Assembly: GCF_030012175.1 (NCBI RefSeq)
Contig: NZ_JASCXW010000001.1
Span: 62,001 to 126,000, forward strand
Direction of reading: 5' to 3'
Length of the DNA: 64,000 nt
Source: Peloplasma aerotolerans
GTDB lineage: Bacteria > Bacillota_I > Bacilli_A > Acholeplasmatales > Acholeplasmataceae
Part shown: one piece after another, positions 16,580 to 25,695 of the stretch
How positions within the stretch are numbered: position 1 is the first letter of the stretch
Layout of the letters: each line of letters starts with the position of its first letter
Notes under the pieces: generated by a model
The model's input: the letters and a program-made list of their open reading frames with translations, nothing else
What the model was told of the DNA's origin: nothing
The model's database searches: none
Made by a program: the position numbers and the translations under genes

Positions 16580-17788
16580 ATGAAAAAAGTTTTTGTAGTT
16601 GGTGCAAAGCGCAGTGCAATCGGTTCTTTTATGGGTACACTATCACCGATGCATCCCGCTGAATTCGGTTCACAAGTTTTAAAAGTTCTTCTTGAGGAAT
16701 CGAAAGTTGATGTTAAAAAGATTGATGAAGTTTTAGTAGGTAATATTTTACCAGCTGGATTGAAACAAGGTGTCGCACGACAAATCTCGATTTACTCTGG
16801 CATTCCTTCAACTGTACCTGCGTATGGTGTTAATATGGTATGTGGTAGTGGGATGAAAGCTGTGATGAATGGATATTCTAATATCGCATTAGGTTTACAT
16901 GATTTGGTTGTTGCTGGCGGTGTTGAATCTATGAGTGGCACACCTTATTTAGTACCTGCACAGGTAAGATCAGGATTAAAGATGGGTGAACAGCCTTTAA
17001 GAGATCATATGCTTTATGATGCATTAACAGATGCATTTGAAGGTTATCATATGGGTGTTACTGCTGAACATATTGCTCAAAAGTATAGTATTACTCGTGA
17101 AGAGCAAGATGCGTTTGCATGGGATTCACAGCAAAAAGCAGCTAAAGCGCAAGATGAAGGTAAGTTTAAAGAAGAAATCGTACCTATTATTATAAAAACG
17201 AGAAAAGCAGACATCACTTTTGATGCTGATGAATATATTAATAGAAGCACATCTTTGGAGAAGTTAGGAACTTTAAGACCTGCTTTTCAAAAAGATGGTA
17301 CAGTAACTGCTGGTAGTTCCTCAGGAATTAATGATGGTGCTAGTTTTATGATGCTTGCAAGTGAAGATGCTGTTAAAAAATATAATTTAAAACCTTTGGC
17401 TGAAATCGTTGGTGTCGGTCAAGGTGGTGTTGATCCTTCCATTATGGGTTTAGGTCCAACACCTGCTATTCAACAAGCTTTAAAACAAGCAAAATTGAAC
17501 ATTAAAGATATTGGATTGTTTGAATTGAATGAAGCATTTGCTGTTCAATCTCTTGGTGTTGTTAAAGAGTTAACAGACGCATTTGATATTACAAAAGAAG
17601 ATTTAATGTCAAAAACAAATATTAATGGTGGTGCCATTGCATTAGGTCACCCTGTTGGGGCAAGTGGAAATCGTATTATGGTTACACTTCTACACGAAAT
17701 GCTTAAACAACCTAGAATCGAATACGGTTTAGCAAGTCTATGTATTGGTGGCGGTATGGGTACTGCAGTTATTTTAAAAAAAGTTTAA
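16580..17788 (+). CDS. Acetyl-CoA C-acetyltransferase (thiolase)
   Basis: A 402-residue thiolase of normal length, catalysing reversible condensation or thiolysis of acetoacetyl-CoA. The acylated nucleophile is Cys88 in VCGSGMKAV. The C-terminal catalytic set is also present: ELNEAFA, LGHPVGASG (His) and SLCIGGGMG (Cys). The family is the short-chain degradative/biosynthetic type (ThlA/PhaA/AtoB). It is the first gene of a long same-strand operon with a reductase, KAS III-like enzyme, Liv transporter, CoA-transferase and hydrolases. AAGAAAGGA lies eight bases before the ATG. Direction (synthesis or cleavage) cannot be told from sequence. Confidence 0.94.
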   Translation: MKKVFVVGAKRSAIGSFMGTLSPMHPAEFGSQVLKVLLEESKVDVKKIDEVLVGNILPAGLKQGVARQISIYSGIPSTVPAYGVNMVCGSGMKAVMNGYSNIALGLHDLVVAGGVESMSGTPYLVPAQVRSGLKMGEQPLRDHMLYDALTDAFEGYHMGVTAEHIAQKYSITREEQDAFAWDSQQKAAKAQDEGKFKEEIVPIIIKTRKADITFDADEYINRSTSLEKLGTLRPAFQKDGTVTAGSSSGINDGASFMMLASEDAVKKYNLKPLAEIVGVGQGGVDPSIMGLGPTPAIQQALKQAKLNIKDIGLFELNEAFAVQSLGVVKELTDAFDITKEDLMSKTNINGGAIALGHPVGASGNRIMVTLLHEMLKQPRIEYGLASLCIGGGMGTAVILKKV

Positions 17789-17814
17789 GTAAAAAAATAT
17801 AAAGGAGACTTATT

Positions 17815-18537
17815 ATGGGAAGATTAGATAACAAAGTTGCTGTCATTACTGGTGGTGCAAAAGGAATCGGCCAGGCAATCGCTATTGCTTTTGCTAAAGA
17901 AGGTGCAACAGTGATTGCAGCTGATATGGGTGATTTAGAATATACAGAAAAAAATGTATTTGGTTATAAACTCAATGTAACTGATGTACCTGGTGTACAA
18001 ATGTTTTATGATGATGTTGTAGCAAAATATGGTAAAGTTGATATTTTAGTAAACAACGCAGGCATTACACGTGATGCGATGACAAGAAAAATGACGGACG
18101 ATCAATGGAATGCTGTTATTGATGTGAACCTAAAAGGCGTATTTAATATGACACGCTTATTTGGTCCACTGATGGAAACGAATCAATATGGTTCAATCAT
18201 TAACATCTCATCTGTTGTTGGACTATTTGGAAATATCGGTCAAGCAAACTATGCAGCAACTAAAGCAGGCGTTATTGGCTTAACCATGACTTGGGCTAAA
18301 GAATTTGCTAGGAAAGGTGCTAACGTTAGAGTAAACGCAATCGCTCCTGGATACATCATGACTGACATCTTAAAAACAGTTCCTCAAGAATTATTAGATA
18401 GTTTTGCAAAAATGACAATGTTAGGACGCCTTGGACAACCTGAAGAAATCGCTGATGCTGCAGTATTCTTAGCATCAAAGGAATCATCATATATTACTGG
18501 TCAAACATTAAATGTTAATGGTGGCATGCGTTTATAA
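17815..18537 (+). CDS. Short-chain dehydrogenase: 3-oxoacyl-ACP/acetoacetyl-CoA reductase
   Basis: A 240-residue classical SDR of the FabG/PhaB type. The Rossmann glycine motif is TGGAKGIGQ (near residues 11-19), NNAGITRDAM follows near residue 81, and the catalytic Ser (INISSVVG) and YAATK (Tyr and Lys) are present. The C-terminus NVNGGMRL is typical of FabG. A dedicated fatty-acid reductase would normally sit with fab genes. Here it directly follows thiolase, so acetoacetyl-CoA reductase (PhaB-like, giving 3-hydroxybutyryl-CoA) is at least as likely. AAAGGAG precedes the ATG. Confidence 0.9.
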   Translation: MGRLDNKVAVITGGAKGIGQAIAIAFAKEGATVIAADMGDLEYTEKNVFGYKLNVTDVPGVQMFYDDVVAKYGKVDILVNNAGITRDAMTRKMTDDQWNAVIDVNLKGVFNMTRLFGPLMETNQYGSIINISSVVGLFGNIGQANYAATKAGVIGLTMTWAKEFARKGANVRVNAIAPGYIMTDILKTVPQELLDSFAKMTMLGRLGQPEEIADAAVFLASKESSYITGQTLNVNGGMRL

Positions 18538-18569
18538 TCGAAAATTTCAAAAGAAAGAAGGGGTTCCTT

Positions 18570-19595
18570 GTGAATCAAAACAATGTAGGAATCGTCGGAA
18601 CAGGTATCTATTTACCAAAAGATAGAATGCAAGCTAGCAAGATTGCTGAAGCTACAAAAGGTATATGGAGTGAACAAGCTGTTATTGACAAGTTAGGCAT
18701 TAGAGAAAAAGTGGTTCCAGGAAAACTTCCTATGGATGGAACTCAAGAAATGGGTGCACTTGCTGCATTAGATGCCATTAAGAATACTGGTATCGACCCA
18801 TTGACCATCGACGTTATTTTAAGTGTCACTGAAGAATGGAAAGAATATCCATTAACAACTTCAGCTTTATATATTCAAGATCGTATTGGTGCATTGAATG
18901 CTTGGGGCATAGATGTTCAAAACCGTTGTTGTACTACTGTATCTGCGATGAAGATGGCTAAGGATATGTTGATTTCTGATGATGAAATCAATATCATTAT
19001 GGTCGTTGGTGGATACCGCAATGGAGATTTTGTGGACTATGCTGATAAAGATATGTCAATGATGTACAATCTTGGAGCTGGTGGTGGTGCAATTATTTTA
19101 AAGAAAAACCACAACAAAAACATACTTTTAGGATCTCATATGATTTCAGATGGTTCATTATCAAGAACTGCAGGTGTTGAAATTGGGGGCTTATGCAATC
19201 CAATTACGCCTGAAAATCTAAAAGAATCTAAAAAATCATTAAGATTAATGGATCCTATTAAAATGAAAAATCGATTAAATGAGGTTTCAATGCCGAATTG
19301 GTATAAATGTATTGATGAAGCACTTAGAAAATCTAATATGACGAGAAAAGATATTGATTACTTAGGTATACTACATATCAAACGCTCTGGTCATGAAGCA
19401 ATGCTTAAGGAATTAGGTTTAACAAGTAAACAATCGATTTATCTAGAAGATTATGGTCATATTGGTCAAATTGATCAAATATTATCACTTCATTTAGCTC
19501 TAGAGACTGGACAAGTAAAAGATGGTAGCGTCGTTTGTATGCTAGCAGCTGGTATTGGCTATGTTTGGGCTGCAAACATAATAAGGTGGGGTTGA
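18570..19595 (+). CDS. KAS III-like beta-ketoacyl synthase with an altered active site
   Basis: A 341-residue thiolase-fold protein of the FabH/OleA/HMG-CoA-synthase-like group. The N-terminus IVGTGIYLPKDRM and the expected nucleophile Cys120 (in NRCCTTVSAM) fit the family, as does His269 (in LHIKRSG). The asparagine that normally follows glycine in the GN pair is replaced by His297 (YGHIGQ). It lies inside the thiolase/Liv operon and not with acpP or fab genes, so a specialised acyl-CoA condensation or acyl-transfer role is more likely than housekeeping initiation. GTG start after GAAGAAAGAAGGGG. The exact substrate is unknown. Confidence 0.8.
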   Translation: MNQNNVGIVGTGIYLPKDRMQASKIAEATKGIWSEQAVIDKLGIREKVVPGKLPMDGTQEMGALAALDAIKNTGIDPLTIDVILSVTEEWKEYPLTTSALYIQDRIGALNAWGIDVQNRCCTTVSAMKMAKDMLISDDEINIIMVVGGYRNGDFVDYADKDMSMMYNLGAGGGAIILKKNHNKNILLGSHMISDGSLSRTAGVEIGGLCNPITPENLKESKKSLRLMDPIKMKNRLNEVSMPNWYKCIDEALRKSNMTRKDIDYLGILHIKRSGHEAMLKELGLTSKQSIYLEDYGHIGQIDQILSLHLALETGQVKDGSVVCMLAAGIGYVWAANIIRWG

Positions 19596-19596
19596 C

Positions 19597-20526
19597 ATGA
19601 CTTTACAGCAAATTTTATCAATGTTTTTCCAAGGATTAACCGGTGCAGCATTCTTAGCACTTGTTACCATGGCAATAGTTTTAATCTTTAGAACATCGTT
19701 TACAACGAACTTTGCACAAGGTTCGATAGCGATGTTTTCGGCATATACAATAACTTCACTGTTTAGCAAATTCTTTATTGTGCAATTTCCTAATATGAGT
19801 TCTTTGATACTATTAATAATTTCAATATTAATTGGGATTATTGTTGGATTTCTATTTGGAATGTTTATTGATGTCTTTATTATTCGAAAAGCGAAGTATT
19901 CAAATGCTGTAACCAAGCAAATGATTACAATGGGTATTATTTTAGTGATTTCAGGTATATTACCAATTGTTTTTGGAATATTTCCTTTAGCAACGCCAAG
20001 ATTTTTATCAACTAAAGTATTTAGAGTCAACGTTGGCGGTACAGTTCCTTGGTTTATTCCTAGTCATAACTTGATATCTATTATTATTGCAGCAGTTGTT
20101 TTAATCGTCTTATTCGTTATGCTTAAGTATACGAAATGGGGTCTTGGTGTACGCGCAACTGCATCTAATGAAGTTGTTGCGAGCATGATGGGCGTCAACA
20201 CGAAGTTCATTACTGCAATGAGTTGGGGTATTGCTGGTGGTCTTGGAGCTTTAGCTGCAGCATTATATGCACCAACTGTTTATACATTAGCTCCAGATAT
20301 GATGATTGGTCTTCAGGTTAATGGTTTCTTAGCAGCCATTTTAGGTGGTTTCTCATCATTTGGTGGTCCAGTTATAGCTGCAATCATTATTCCATTTGCT
20401 AGAGTATTGGCATGGCAATTTATCTCTAATACGTGGGCAAACGCCATTGTATATATCTTAGTTTTATTACTCATCTTAATTAAACCTGTTGGTTTATTTG
20501 GGAAAAAGATAGCGAAGAAGGTGTAA
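19597..20526 (+). CDS. livH: Branched-chain amino acid-type ABC permease LivH
   Basis: A 309-residue inner-membrane permease of the BPD_transp_2 (LivH) family with about eight hydrophobic segments. Diagnostic stretches include TNFAQGSIAMFSAY near the N-terminus and the EAA-like ATASNEVVASMMGVN followed by WGIAGGLGALAAALY. It begins one base after the preceding stop with GGTGGGG as ribosome-binding site. It pairs with LivM in the next frame. Liv-type importers carry branched-chain amino acids, but homologues also import amides, urea, aromatic acids and other short carboxylates. The neighbouring CoA-enzymes favour an acid substrate here. Confidence 0.92.
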   Translation: MTLQQILSMFFQGLTGAAFLALVTMAIVLIFRTSFTTNFAQGSIAMFSAYTITSLFSKFFIVQFPNMSSLILLIISILIGIIVGFLFGMFIDVFIIRKAKYSNAVTKQMITMGIILVISGILPIVFGIFPLATPRFLSTKVFRVNVGGTVPWFIPSHNLISIIIAAVVLIVLFVMLKYTKWGLGVRATASNEVVASMMGVNTKFITAMSWGIAGGLGALAAALYAPTVYTLAPDMMIGLQVNGFLAAILGGFSSFGGPVIAAIIIPFARVLAWQFISNTWANAIVYILVLLLILIKPVGLFGKKIAKKV

Positions 20527-21605
20527 TGATGATACTTGAAAAATATAAAACAAGCAAAGAGAATAAAATACACCAAAAAATAGTTCAATTCACGAAGCAT
20601 CCATTTTTCGGAATCTTTATCGCAGCATTATTAATGATTTTAGTTCAAGTTTTAGGTACCGCTGGTCTCATTAGACCATCAGCTGTGGATATATTAGCAA
20701 ACATGTGGATTTATATGATTGTTGGTTTAGGGTTTACATTATTACTTGGTTATGCAGGTTTAGCATCATTAGGGACTGCTGGTTTCATTGGTGTTGGCTC
20801 TTATGTAGTAGCCTTTAGCTTAGGCAAACTAGGACTACCTTTATTGGTTGCATTTATTATGGGTATCGTTATCGCAATCATCTTAGGGACGATTGTTGGG
20901 TTTATTTCGCTTAGGATTGAAGGTATGTATCTAGCAATCATTACATTGGGGTTATCAGAAGTCTTAGTTGAATTCTTTAAATTTGCAACCCCTATTACAA
21001 ATGGTTTACTAGGGTTTCAAATTGATCGCTTTTCTATCTTTGGCATTCTATTTCGAGAACATATGGTTTATTATATTTTAGTCTTATTCTTGATTTTAAC
21101 GATGATTGCTGTTGTCAATCTTGTGAACAGCCCTACGGGTAGAGCAATGTTATCGATTAAAAACTCGACATCAGCCGCACAGGCAATGGGTATAAGCGTT
21201 TTAAAATATCGTTTATTAACCTTTGTTATCGCAACCGTTCTTGCTGTTATTGGTGGTATGCTCTATATGTCATATAGTCGATCAACGATTCCTAACTTGT
21301 GGAATTTAGCTTTATCACTGAATATATTGGCAGCCATAGTTATTGGAGGATCTAAATCTATTTGGGGTGTAGGTTTAGGGACATTTATTATTTTTGGTTT
21401 TGATCAACTCGTTTTAAAGAGTATTCCATTTTTCCAAACCTATGGTAATGCTTCTTATATCATTAATGGTGTATTAATCATCTTAGTGGTTATGTATTAT
21501 CCAGGTGGTTTAATAAGACTCTTTAAAGATTTAAGTGGATATGCAAAACGACTCTACAACAAACTAGCGACATCATGGAAGGAGTATCGTTATGGCAAAA
21601 ATTAA
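20526..21605 (+). CDS. livM: Branched-chain amino acid-type ABC permease LivM
   Basis: A 359-residue permease of the LivM family with roughly ten hydrophobic segments. The typical LLLGYAGLASLGTAGFIGVG stretch lies near residue 70, the EAA-like loop TGRAMLSIKNSTSAAQAMGI follows near residue 205, and IVIGGSKSIWG lies near residue 270. The start overlaps the livH stop by one base (TAATG), and its last 14 bases overlap livG. Two adjacent ATGs make the exact start uncertain by one codon. A charged 35-residue N-terminal extension precedes the first helix. Confidence 0.92.
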   Translation: MMILEKYKTSKENKIHQKIVQFTKHPFFGIFIAALLMILVQVLGTAGLIRPSAVDILANMWIYMIVGLGFTLLLGYAGLASLGTAGFIGVGSYVVAFSLGKLGLPLLVAFIMGIVIAIILGTIVGFISLRIEGMYLAIITLGLSEVLVEFFKFATPITNGLLGFQIDRFSIFGILFREHMVYYILVLFLILTMIAVVNLVNSPTGRAMLSIKNSTSAAQAMGISVLKYRLLTFVIATVLAVIGGMLYMSYSRSTIPNLWNLALSLNILAAIVIGGSKSIWGVGLGTFIIFGFDQLVLKSIPFFQTYGNASYIINGVLIILVVMYYPGGLIRLFKDLSGYAKRLYNKLATSWKEYRYGKN

Positions 21606-23025
21606 ATCAACATTTGAAAACAAGTTATTAAACCAAAAAATTGAAAATATTAGACAAAAGATTGAAAACAACACATCTTATCCAGATGTCTTAAATGAAA
21701 AGTATACTGAAAAAAGAGAAAAAAGTCTTCAAGTACTCAAAGATAAACATCACGCGTATTTACTAGAATTGGTAAGTAAGACATTATCTAAAAAAGAGTA
21801 TCTAGAAACATTTTCAAAAAAAGAGATGGATCAACTTGATCAATGGTTTTATTGGAAGAAAAGAGCAATCAATCAAACATTAAAGAGAAAAACCAAAAAA
21901 CAACCCGATCAAATGAAGAGACATGAAGAAAAACATTTAGAACAACTCAACCACCTCAATGAAGCTTATAACGAAAAGAAAGAAAAAATCGTTACTAAGT
22001 ATGAAATTGAAGGTTATTCACCTGAAGAAATTGAAGAAAATAAAAAATTCTTTAACGCTGAAGAACAAAGACTTAATCTTGAATATCAAGCATATGAGCA
22101 AAAATTGATTCAAGAAGATAACGAAAAATTGATAAACCAACAAGAAAAAGTGAATCAAGCTAATGAATTATTAAACAAAAAACTGATTCGAGCAATTGAA
22201 AAGAAAAAAGATCTACAAAAAGATCTCCCTCTACTAGAAATGAATGATGATGTCATTTTAAAACTAGAAGGACTAACGATGAAGTTTGGTGGTTTAACAG
22301 CAGTAAATCAATTATCATTTGATGTAAAAAAAGGTGAAATATTCGGACTGATCGGACCAAACGGTGCTGGTAAAACAACAGTCTTCAACTGTATCACACA
22401 GTTTTATAAACAAACTGGTGGTCGGATGTTATATCGTGATAAAACCAATGATGTTGTTGATCTATCACAATATCATGTTCACGATGTCATCAAACATGGT
22501 ATTGTGAGAACTTTTCAAAATGTTGAACTTATTTGGGAATTATCCATACTAGATAACTTACTGGTTGCTTCACATCGTCAATATCAAACAGGATTTTTCG
22601 GTCATCTAATTCACAGTCCAAAATTTAAACGTGAAGATGAAATCCTAAAAGCTAAAGCTATTAAAATCTTAACCGATTTGGAACTCATAGCGTATAAAGA
22701 TTTTTATCCAATCGGTCTACCTTATGGTGTCTTAAAACTCATAGAACTTGCAAGAACATTAATGTCAAATCCAAATTTGATTATTCTTGACGAACCTGCA
22801 GCTGGTCTAAATGATCTAGAATCTAAAAAATTAGTGAAAACGATTAGAAAGATTCAAAAAGAGTATGACTGCACAATCTTCTTAGTTGAACACGATATGG
22901 GATTAGTTATGGAACTTTGCGATACCATCTGTGCAATATCATTTGGTAAGAAACTTGCAATTGGTACTCCAAAAGAAATTAAGACCAACAAAGTTGTTCA
23001 AGAAGCTTATTTAGGAGGCGAATAA
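21592..23025 (+). CDS. livG: LivG-type ABC ATPase with a long N-terminal coiled-coil extension
   Basis: A 477-residue protein, almost twice the usual LivG length of about 255. Residues 1-215 are a highly charged Lys/Glu/Gln-rich, strongly helical region predicted by eye to form coiled coil, with no known domain. The ATPase begins near residue 220. Walker A is GPNGAGKTT (255-263), the signature region is LPYGVLKLIELARTL (a degenerate LSGGQ typical of LivG), Walker B reads LIILDEPAAGL and the switch His is in VEHDMGLV. AAGGAG lies seven bases before the ATG, and there is no internal strong start before the ATPase. The extension is real reading frame, in step with its neighbours. Confidence 0.9.
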   Translation: MAKIKSTFENKLLNQKIENIRQKIENNTSYPDVLNEKYTEKREKSLQVLKDKHHAYLLELVSKTLSKKEYLETFSKKEMDQLDQWFYWKKRAINQTLKRKTKKQPDQMKRHEEKHLEQLNHLNEAYNEKKEKIVTKYEIEGYSPEEIEENKKFFNAEEQRLNLEYQAYEQKLIQEDNEKLINQQEKVNQANELLNKKLIRAIEKKKDLQKDLPLLEMNDDVILKLEGLTMKFGGLTAVNQLSFDVKKGEIFGLIGPNGAGKTTVFNCITQFYKQTGGRMLYRDKTNDVVDLSQYHVHDVIKHGIVRTFQNVELIWELSILDNLLVASHRQYQTGFFGHLIHSPKFKREDEILKAKAIKILTDLELIAYKDFYPIGLPYGVLKLIELARTLMSNPNLIILDEPAAGLNDLESKKLVKTIRKIQKEYDCTIFLVEHDMGLVMELCDTICAISFGKKLAIGTPKEIKTNKVVQEAYLGGE

Positions 23026-23026
23026 T

Positions 23027-23800
23027 ATGGCAATCTTAGAAATACGTGACTTAATCATTGACTATGGTATTATTCGTGCAGTTAAAGGTATCAATATGGA
23101 CGTTAATGAAGGCAGTATTGTTGCTATCTTAGGTGCGAATGGCGCAGGAAAATCAACAACCATTCGATCCATATCTGGTGTTGTCAAAGTTAAATCAGGA
23201 CATATTCGCTTTGATGGAGAGAACATTGAAAACAAAGATCCTTTTAGAATCACAGCAAAAGGTATTGTCCAAGCACCTGAAGGACGTATGATCTTAAATG
23301 GTTTAACGGTTGAAGAAAACTTATTGGTTGGTGCATACTCGTTAAAGAACACCAAAAAAACAGTTAAAGACCAAGATGGTGTAGAGAAAATTGAAGTTAC
23401 AAAAAGAAAAAACTTAGTCAATCAACTGCTTAATGAAGTCTATGGCTATTTCCCAATCTTAAGAGAAAGAAAAAAACAACAAGCATCTACACTATCAGGT
23501 GGTGAACAACAAATGCTAGCCATCGGTAGAGCATTAATGGGAAATCCAAAAGTCTTATTGTTAGATGAACCATCACTAGGTTTAGCACCACTGATTGTAA
23601 GAGACATATTTGACATTGTTAAACGGATCAAGGACGAAGGACGAACCATCTTGATCGTAGAGCAAAATGCTTATCAAACGCTTAAAATTGCTGATTATGC
23701 TTATATATTAGAATTAGGCAAAATCATCACAGAAGGCACTGGAGAAAAGCTACTCAACGACGAGCAGCTCATCAACGCTTATTTAGGTTCATCACATTAG
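23027..23800 (+). CDS. livF: Branched-chain amino acid-type ABC ATPase LivF
   Basis: A 257-residue second ATPase of the importer, forming a heterodimer with LivG. Walker A is GANGAGKST (near residues 34-42). The LivF-typical PEGRMILNGLTVEENL follows, then an intact LSGGEQQMLAIGRALM signature, LLLDEPSLGLAP and IVEQN. A lysine-rich insertion of about 20 residues (KNTKKTVKDQDGVEK) sits after the NLLVGAY segment and lengthens the protein. AGGAGG overlaps the end of livG. The two-ATPase arrangement with LivH, LivM and a binding protein is complete. Confidence 0.93.
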   Translation: MAILEIRDLIIDYGIIRAVKGINMDVNEGSIVAILGANGAGKSTTIRSISGVVKVKSGHIRFDGENIENKDPFRITAKGIVQAPEGRMILNGLTVEENLLVGAYSLKNTKKTVKDQDGVEKIEVTKRKNLVNQLLNEVYGYFPILRERKKQQASTLSGGEQQMLAIGRALMGNPKVLLLDEPSLGLAPLIVRDIFDIVKRIKDEGRTILIVEQNAYQTLKIADYAYILELGKIITEGTGEKLLNDEQLINAYLGSSH

Positions 23801-23807
23801 GGTTCAA

Positions 23808-23835
23808 TTGTTTCAAAGAAACAAGAAAATATAAT
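23808..23835 (+). promoter_or_regulatory. Possible internal promoter and hairpins ahead of the binding-protein gene
   Basis: TATAAT (23830-23835) lies 16 bases after TTGTTT (23808-23813). The same gap contains two small inverted repeats, TTGTTTC/GAAACAA (23808-23824) and TTGCC/GGCAA (23839-23853). Either could boost expression or protect the 5' end of the binding-protein message. Confidence 0.35.
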
Positions 23836-23875
23836 AACTTGCCAATAAGGCAAAAGAAAGAGGAGAAAAATATTT

Positions 23876-25618
23876 ATGAAAAGAATCGTAGCTTTATTTA
23901 TCGTATTACTTGCTACATTCGGTTTGGCTGCTTGCGGCGAAACAGAAGTCGGAGTTGACCGCATAACTGTAACTCCACCAACAAAAGTAGAATACATCAT
24001 TGGTGAAGAGTTTAGTTCTGCTGGTATGGTTGTCACTGTCATTTTTACAGATGGCACTGATCGTGTATTAACGTCTTCAGAATATACTGTAAGTGGATTT
24101 AATTCTGCAACTACAGGTTTAAAAACTGTAACAGTAACTCATGAAGGCAAAACTGCAACATTTGGTGTTGCTGTATTTGATCCAGAAGCTGAGGAAGAAG
24201 CATTAGGATTGAACATCTTATCTGTTCCTACTCAACAAATCTACAATCGTCAAGAAGAATTTAATCCTGCTGGTTTATCTGTAGAAGTTATTTACAATAC
24301 AGGTAGAAAAGCTGTTCTTAATTCAACTGATTACACACTTTCAGGATTTGTTGCTGGTGTTGTTGGTATCTACGATGTTACTGTAACATTTGAAGATGTT
24401 TCAACTAGTTTCTATGCTGAAGTTCGTGCAGTAACTGTTCAAGGTATCACTGACACAACAATCAAAGTTGGTAATACTGCAGTACTAGCTGGTCCTTTAT
24501 CATTTGTAGGTTTGCCATTTAGTTATGGTATGCGTGCTGCATTTGAAGAAGTGAATGAAGCTGGTGGTATTGGTGGTCGTGAAATCCAATATGTTAATAG
24601 AGATGATGGATTTGATGGTACAGTTGGTTTAACAAACACAAGACAATTGATTAATGAAGACAAAGTCTTCGCATTAGTTGGACATTTTGGAACACCTACA
24701 GTAAGTAGTACACTTGGTGTCATTAGAGAAGCTGGTATACCTATGGTATATGCTGCAACAGGTGTTAACGTTCTATATAGTGAAAGAGCTCCTTTAGATC
24801 CTGTTATGCCAGTTCAACCAATCTACTTAACTGATGGTCGTATTATGACTGCTCGTGCAATCAATGAAGAAGTTTATGGAGCTGCTGGCAATCAAGCACT
24901 TCCTGCAAATGCAAAAATTGGTGTACTATACACTTTAACAGATGATGGCGTTTCAATTAGAGATGGTATTGAAATTGAAGCTAAAACATTAGGCGTAAAT
25001 GCAAACTTTATTTACAGTTCATTTGCTGCTGCTGAAACTGCTGCATTAAGTACTGCGATTGAAAACTTCCGTTCTCAAGGTGTAGCTGCAGTTATCGTTG
25101 CAAGTAACCAAGCTCCATTCAAGGCTGCTATTGGTGTTATGGAAACTCTAGATATGGAAGTTCCAGTATTCACATCATATGTAAATGCTGATCCAACTGC
25201 TGTTGATCCTGATACTGATTATGGTTTCCCAATTTATACAAACGCATGGGTTGATGTATTCAGTACATCTGGACAAGCTGACGTTGTTGATTTTGCGACT
25301 GCAATTAATAATGCATCATTCTTAGATCAACCTACTAAAGAACAAATGTTGGTGAACTCATTTGCAATTGCTGGTTATATCGCAGCGAAAGTATTTATTC
25401 AAGGTTTAGAACGTGTTGGTGATGACACATTAACTTGGGAATCATTTATCAAGGCAATGGAATCAGCTCCAATCAATATCCCTATGGGTGGTACTGTAGA
25501 TTTCGGTGGCGGTAAACGTCATGGTATCGATGCAATGTCATTATTGTTATTCAATACAACTACAAACACATTCGACAAAGTTAGAGAAATCGAAACTATC
25601 GGACAAATTAGAGGATAA
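23876..25618 (+). CDS. livK: Liv-type substrate-binding lipoprotein with two Ig-like domains
   Basis: A 580-residue surface lipoprotein. The signal peptide ends in a lipobox with Cys20 (FGLAAC). Two bacterial Ig-like domains (Big_3 type) follow, roughly residues 26-103 and 110-190. Each has the pattern of a hydrophobic GEEF/QEEF strand, then V..TDG or V..NTG and a YTVSGF or YTLSGF strand. From about residue 195 a type I periplasmic-binding fold begins (TIKVGNTAVLAGPLS, then AFEEVNEAGGIGGR), ending with ESFIKAMES. The Ig stalk probably lifts the binding domain off the wall-less cell surface; that is inference. GAGGAG precedes the ATG. It is the substrate receptor of LivHMGF. Confidence 0.92.
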   Translation: MKRIVALFIVLLATFGLAACGETEVGVDRITVTPPTKVEYIIGEEFSSAGMVVTVIFTDGTDRVLTSSEYTVSGFNSATTGLKTVTVTHEGKTATFGVAVFDPEAEEEALGLNILSVPTQQIYNRQEEFNPAGLSVEVIYNTGRKAVLNSTDYTLSGFVAGVVGIYDVTVTFEDVSTSFYAEVRAVTVQGITDTTIKVGNTAVLAGPLSFVGLPFSYGMRAAFEEVNEAGGIGGREIQYVNRDDGFDGTVGLTNTRQLINEDKVFALVGHFGTPTVSSTLGVIREAGIPMVYAATGVNVLYSERAPLDPVMPVQPIYLTDGRIMTARAINEEVYGAAGNQALPANAKIGVLYTLTDDGVSIRDGIEIEAKTLGVNANFIYSSFAAAETAALSTAIENFRSQGVAAVIVASNQAPFKAAIGVMETLDMEVPVFTSYVNADPTAVDPDTDYGFPIYTNAWVDVFSTSGQADVVDFATAINNASFLDQPTKEQMLVNSFAIAGYIAAKVFIQGLERVGDDTLTWESFIKAMESAPINIPMGGTVDFGGGKRHGIDAMSLLLFNTTTNTFDKVREIETIGQIRG

Positions 25619-25638
25619 TTTATAAAAAATGTTAAAAT

Positions 25639-25667
25639 GATGGGGAGGGGAAACTCTCCCCTCATCT
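25639..25667 (+). other. G/C-rich hairpin after the binding-protein gene
   Basis: GATGGGGAG pairs with CTCCCCTCATC with one bulge, unusually GC-rich for this sequence. No T run follows, so it is not a normal terminator. It may stabilise the 3' end of the upstream message or partly attenuate the downstream genes. Confidence 0.5.
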
Positions 25668-25695
25668 TAATTTAAATTAAGAAAAGAGGCATACT

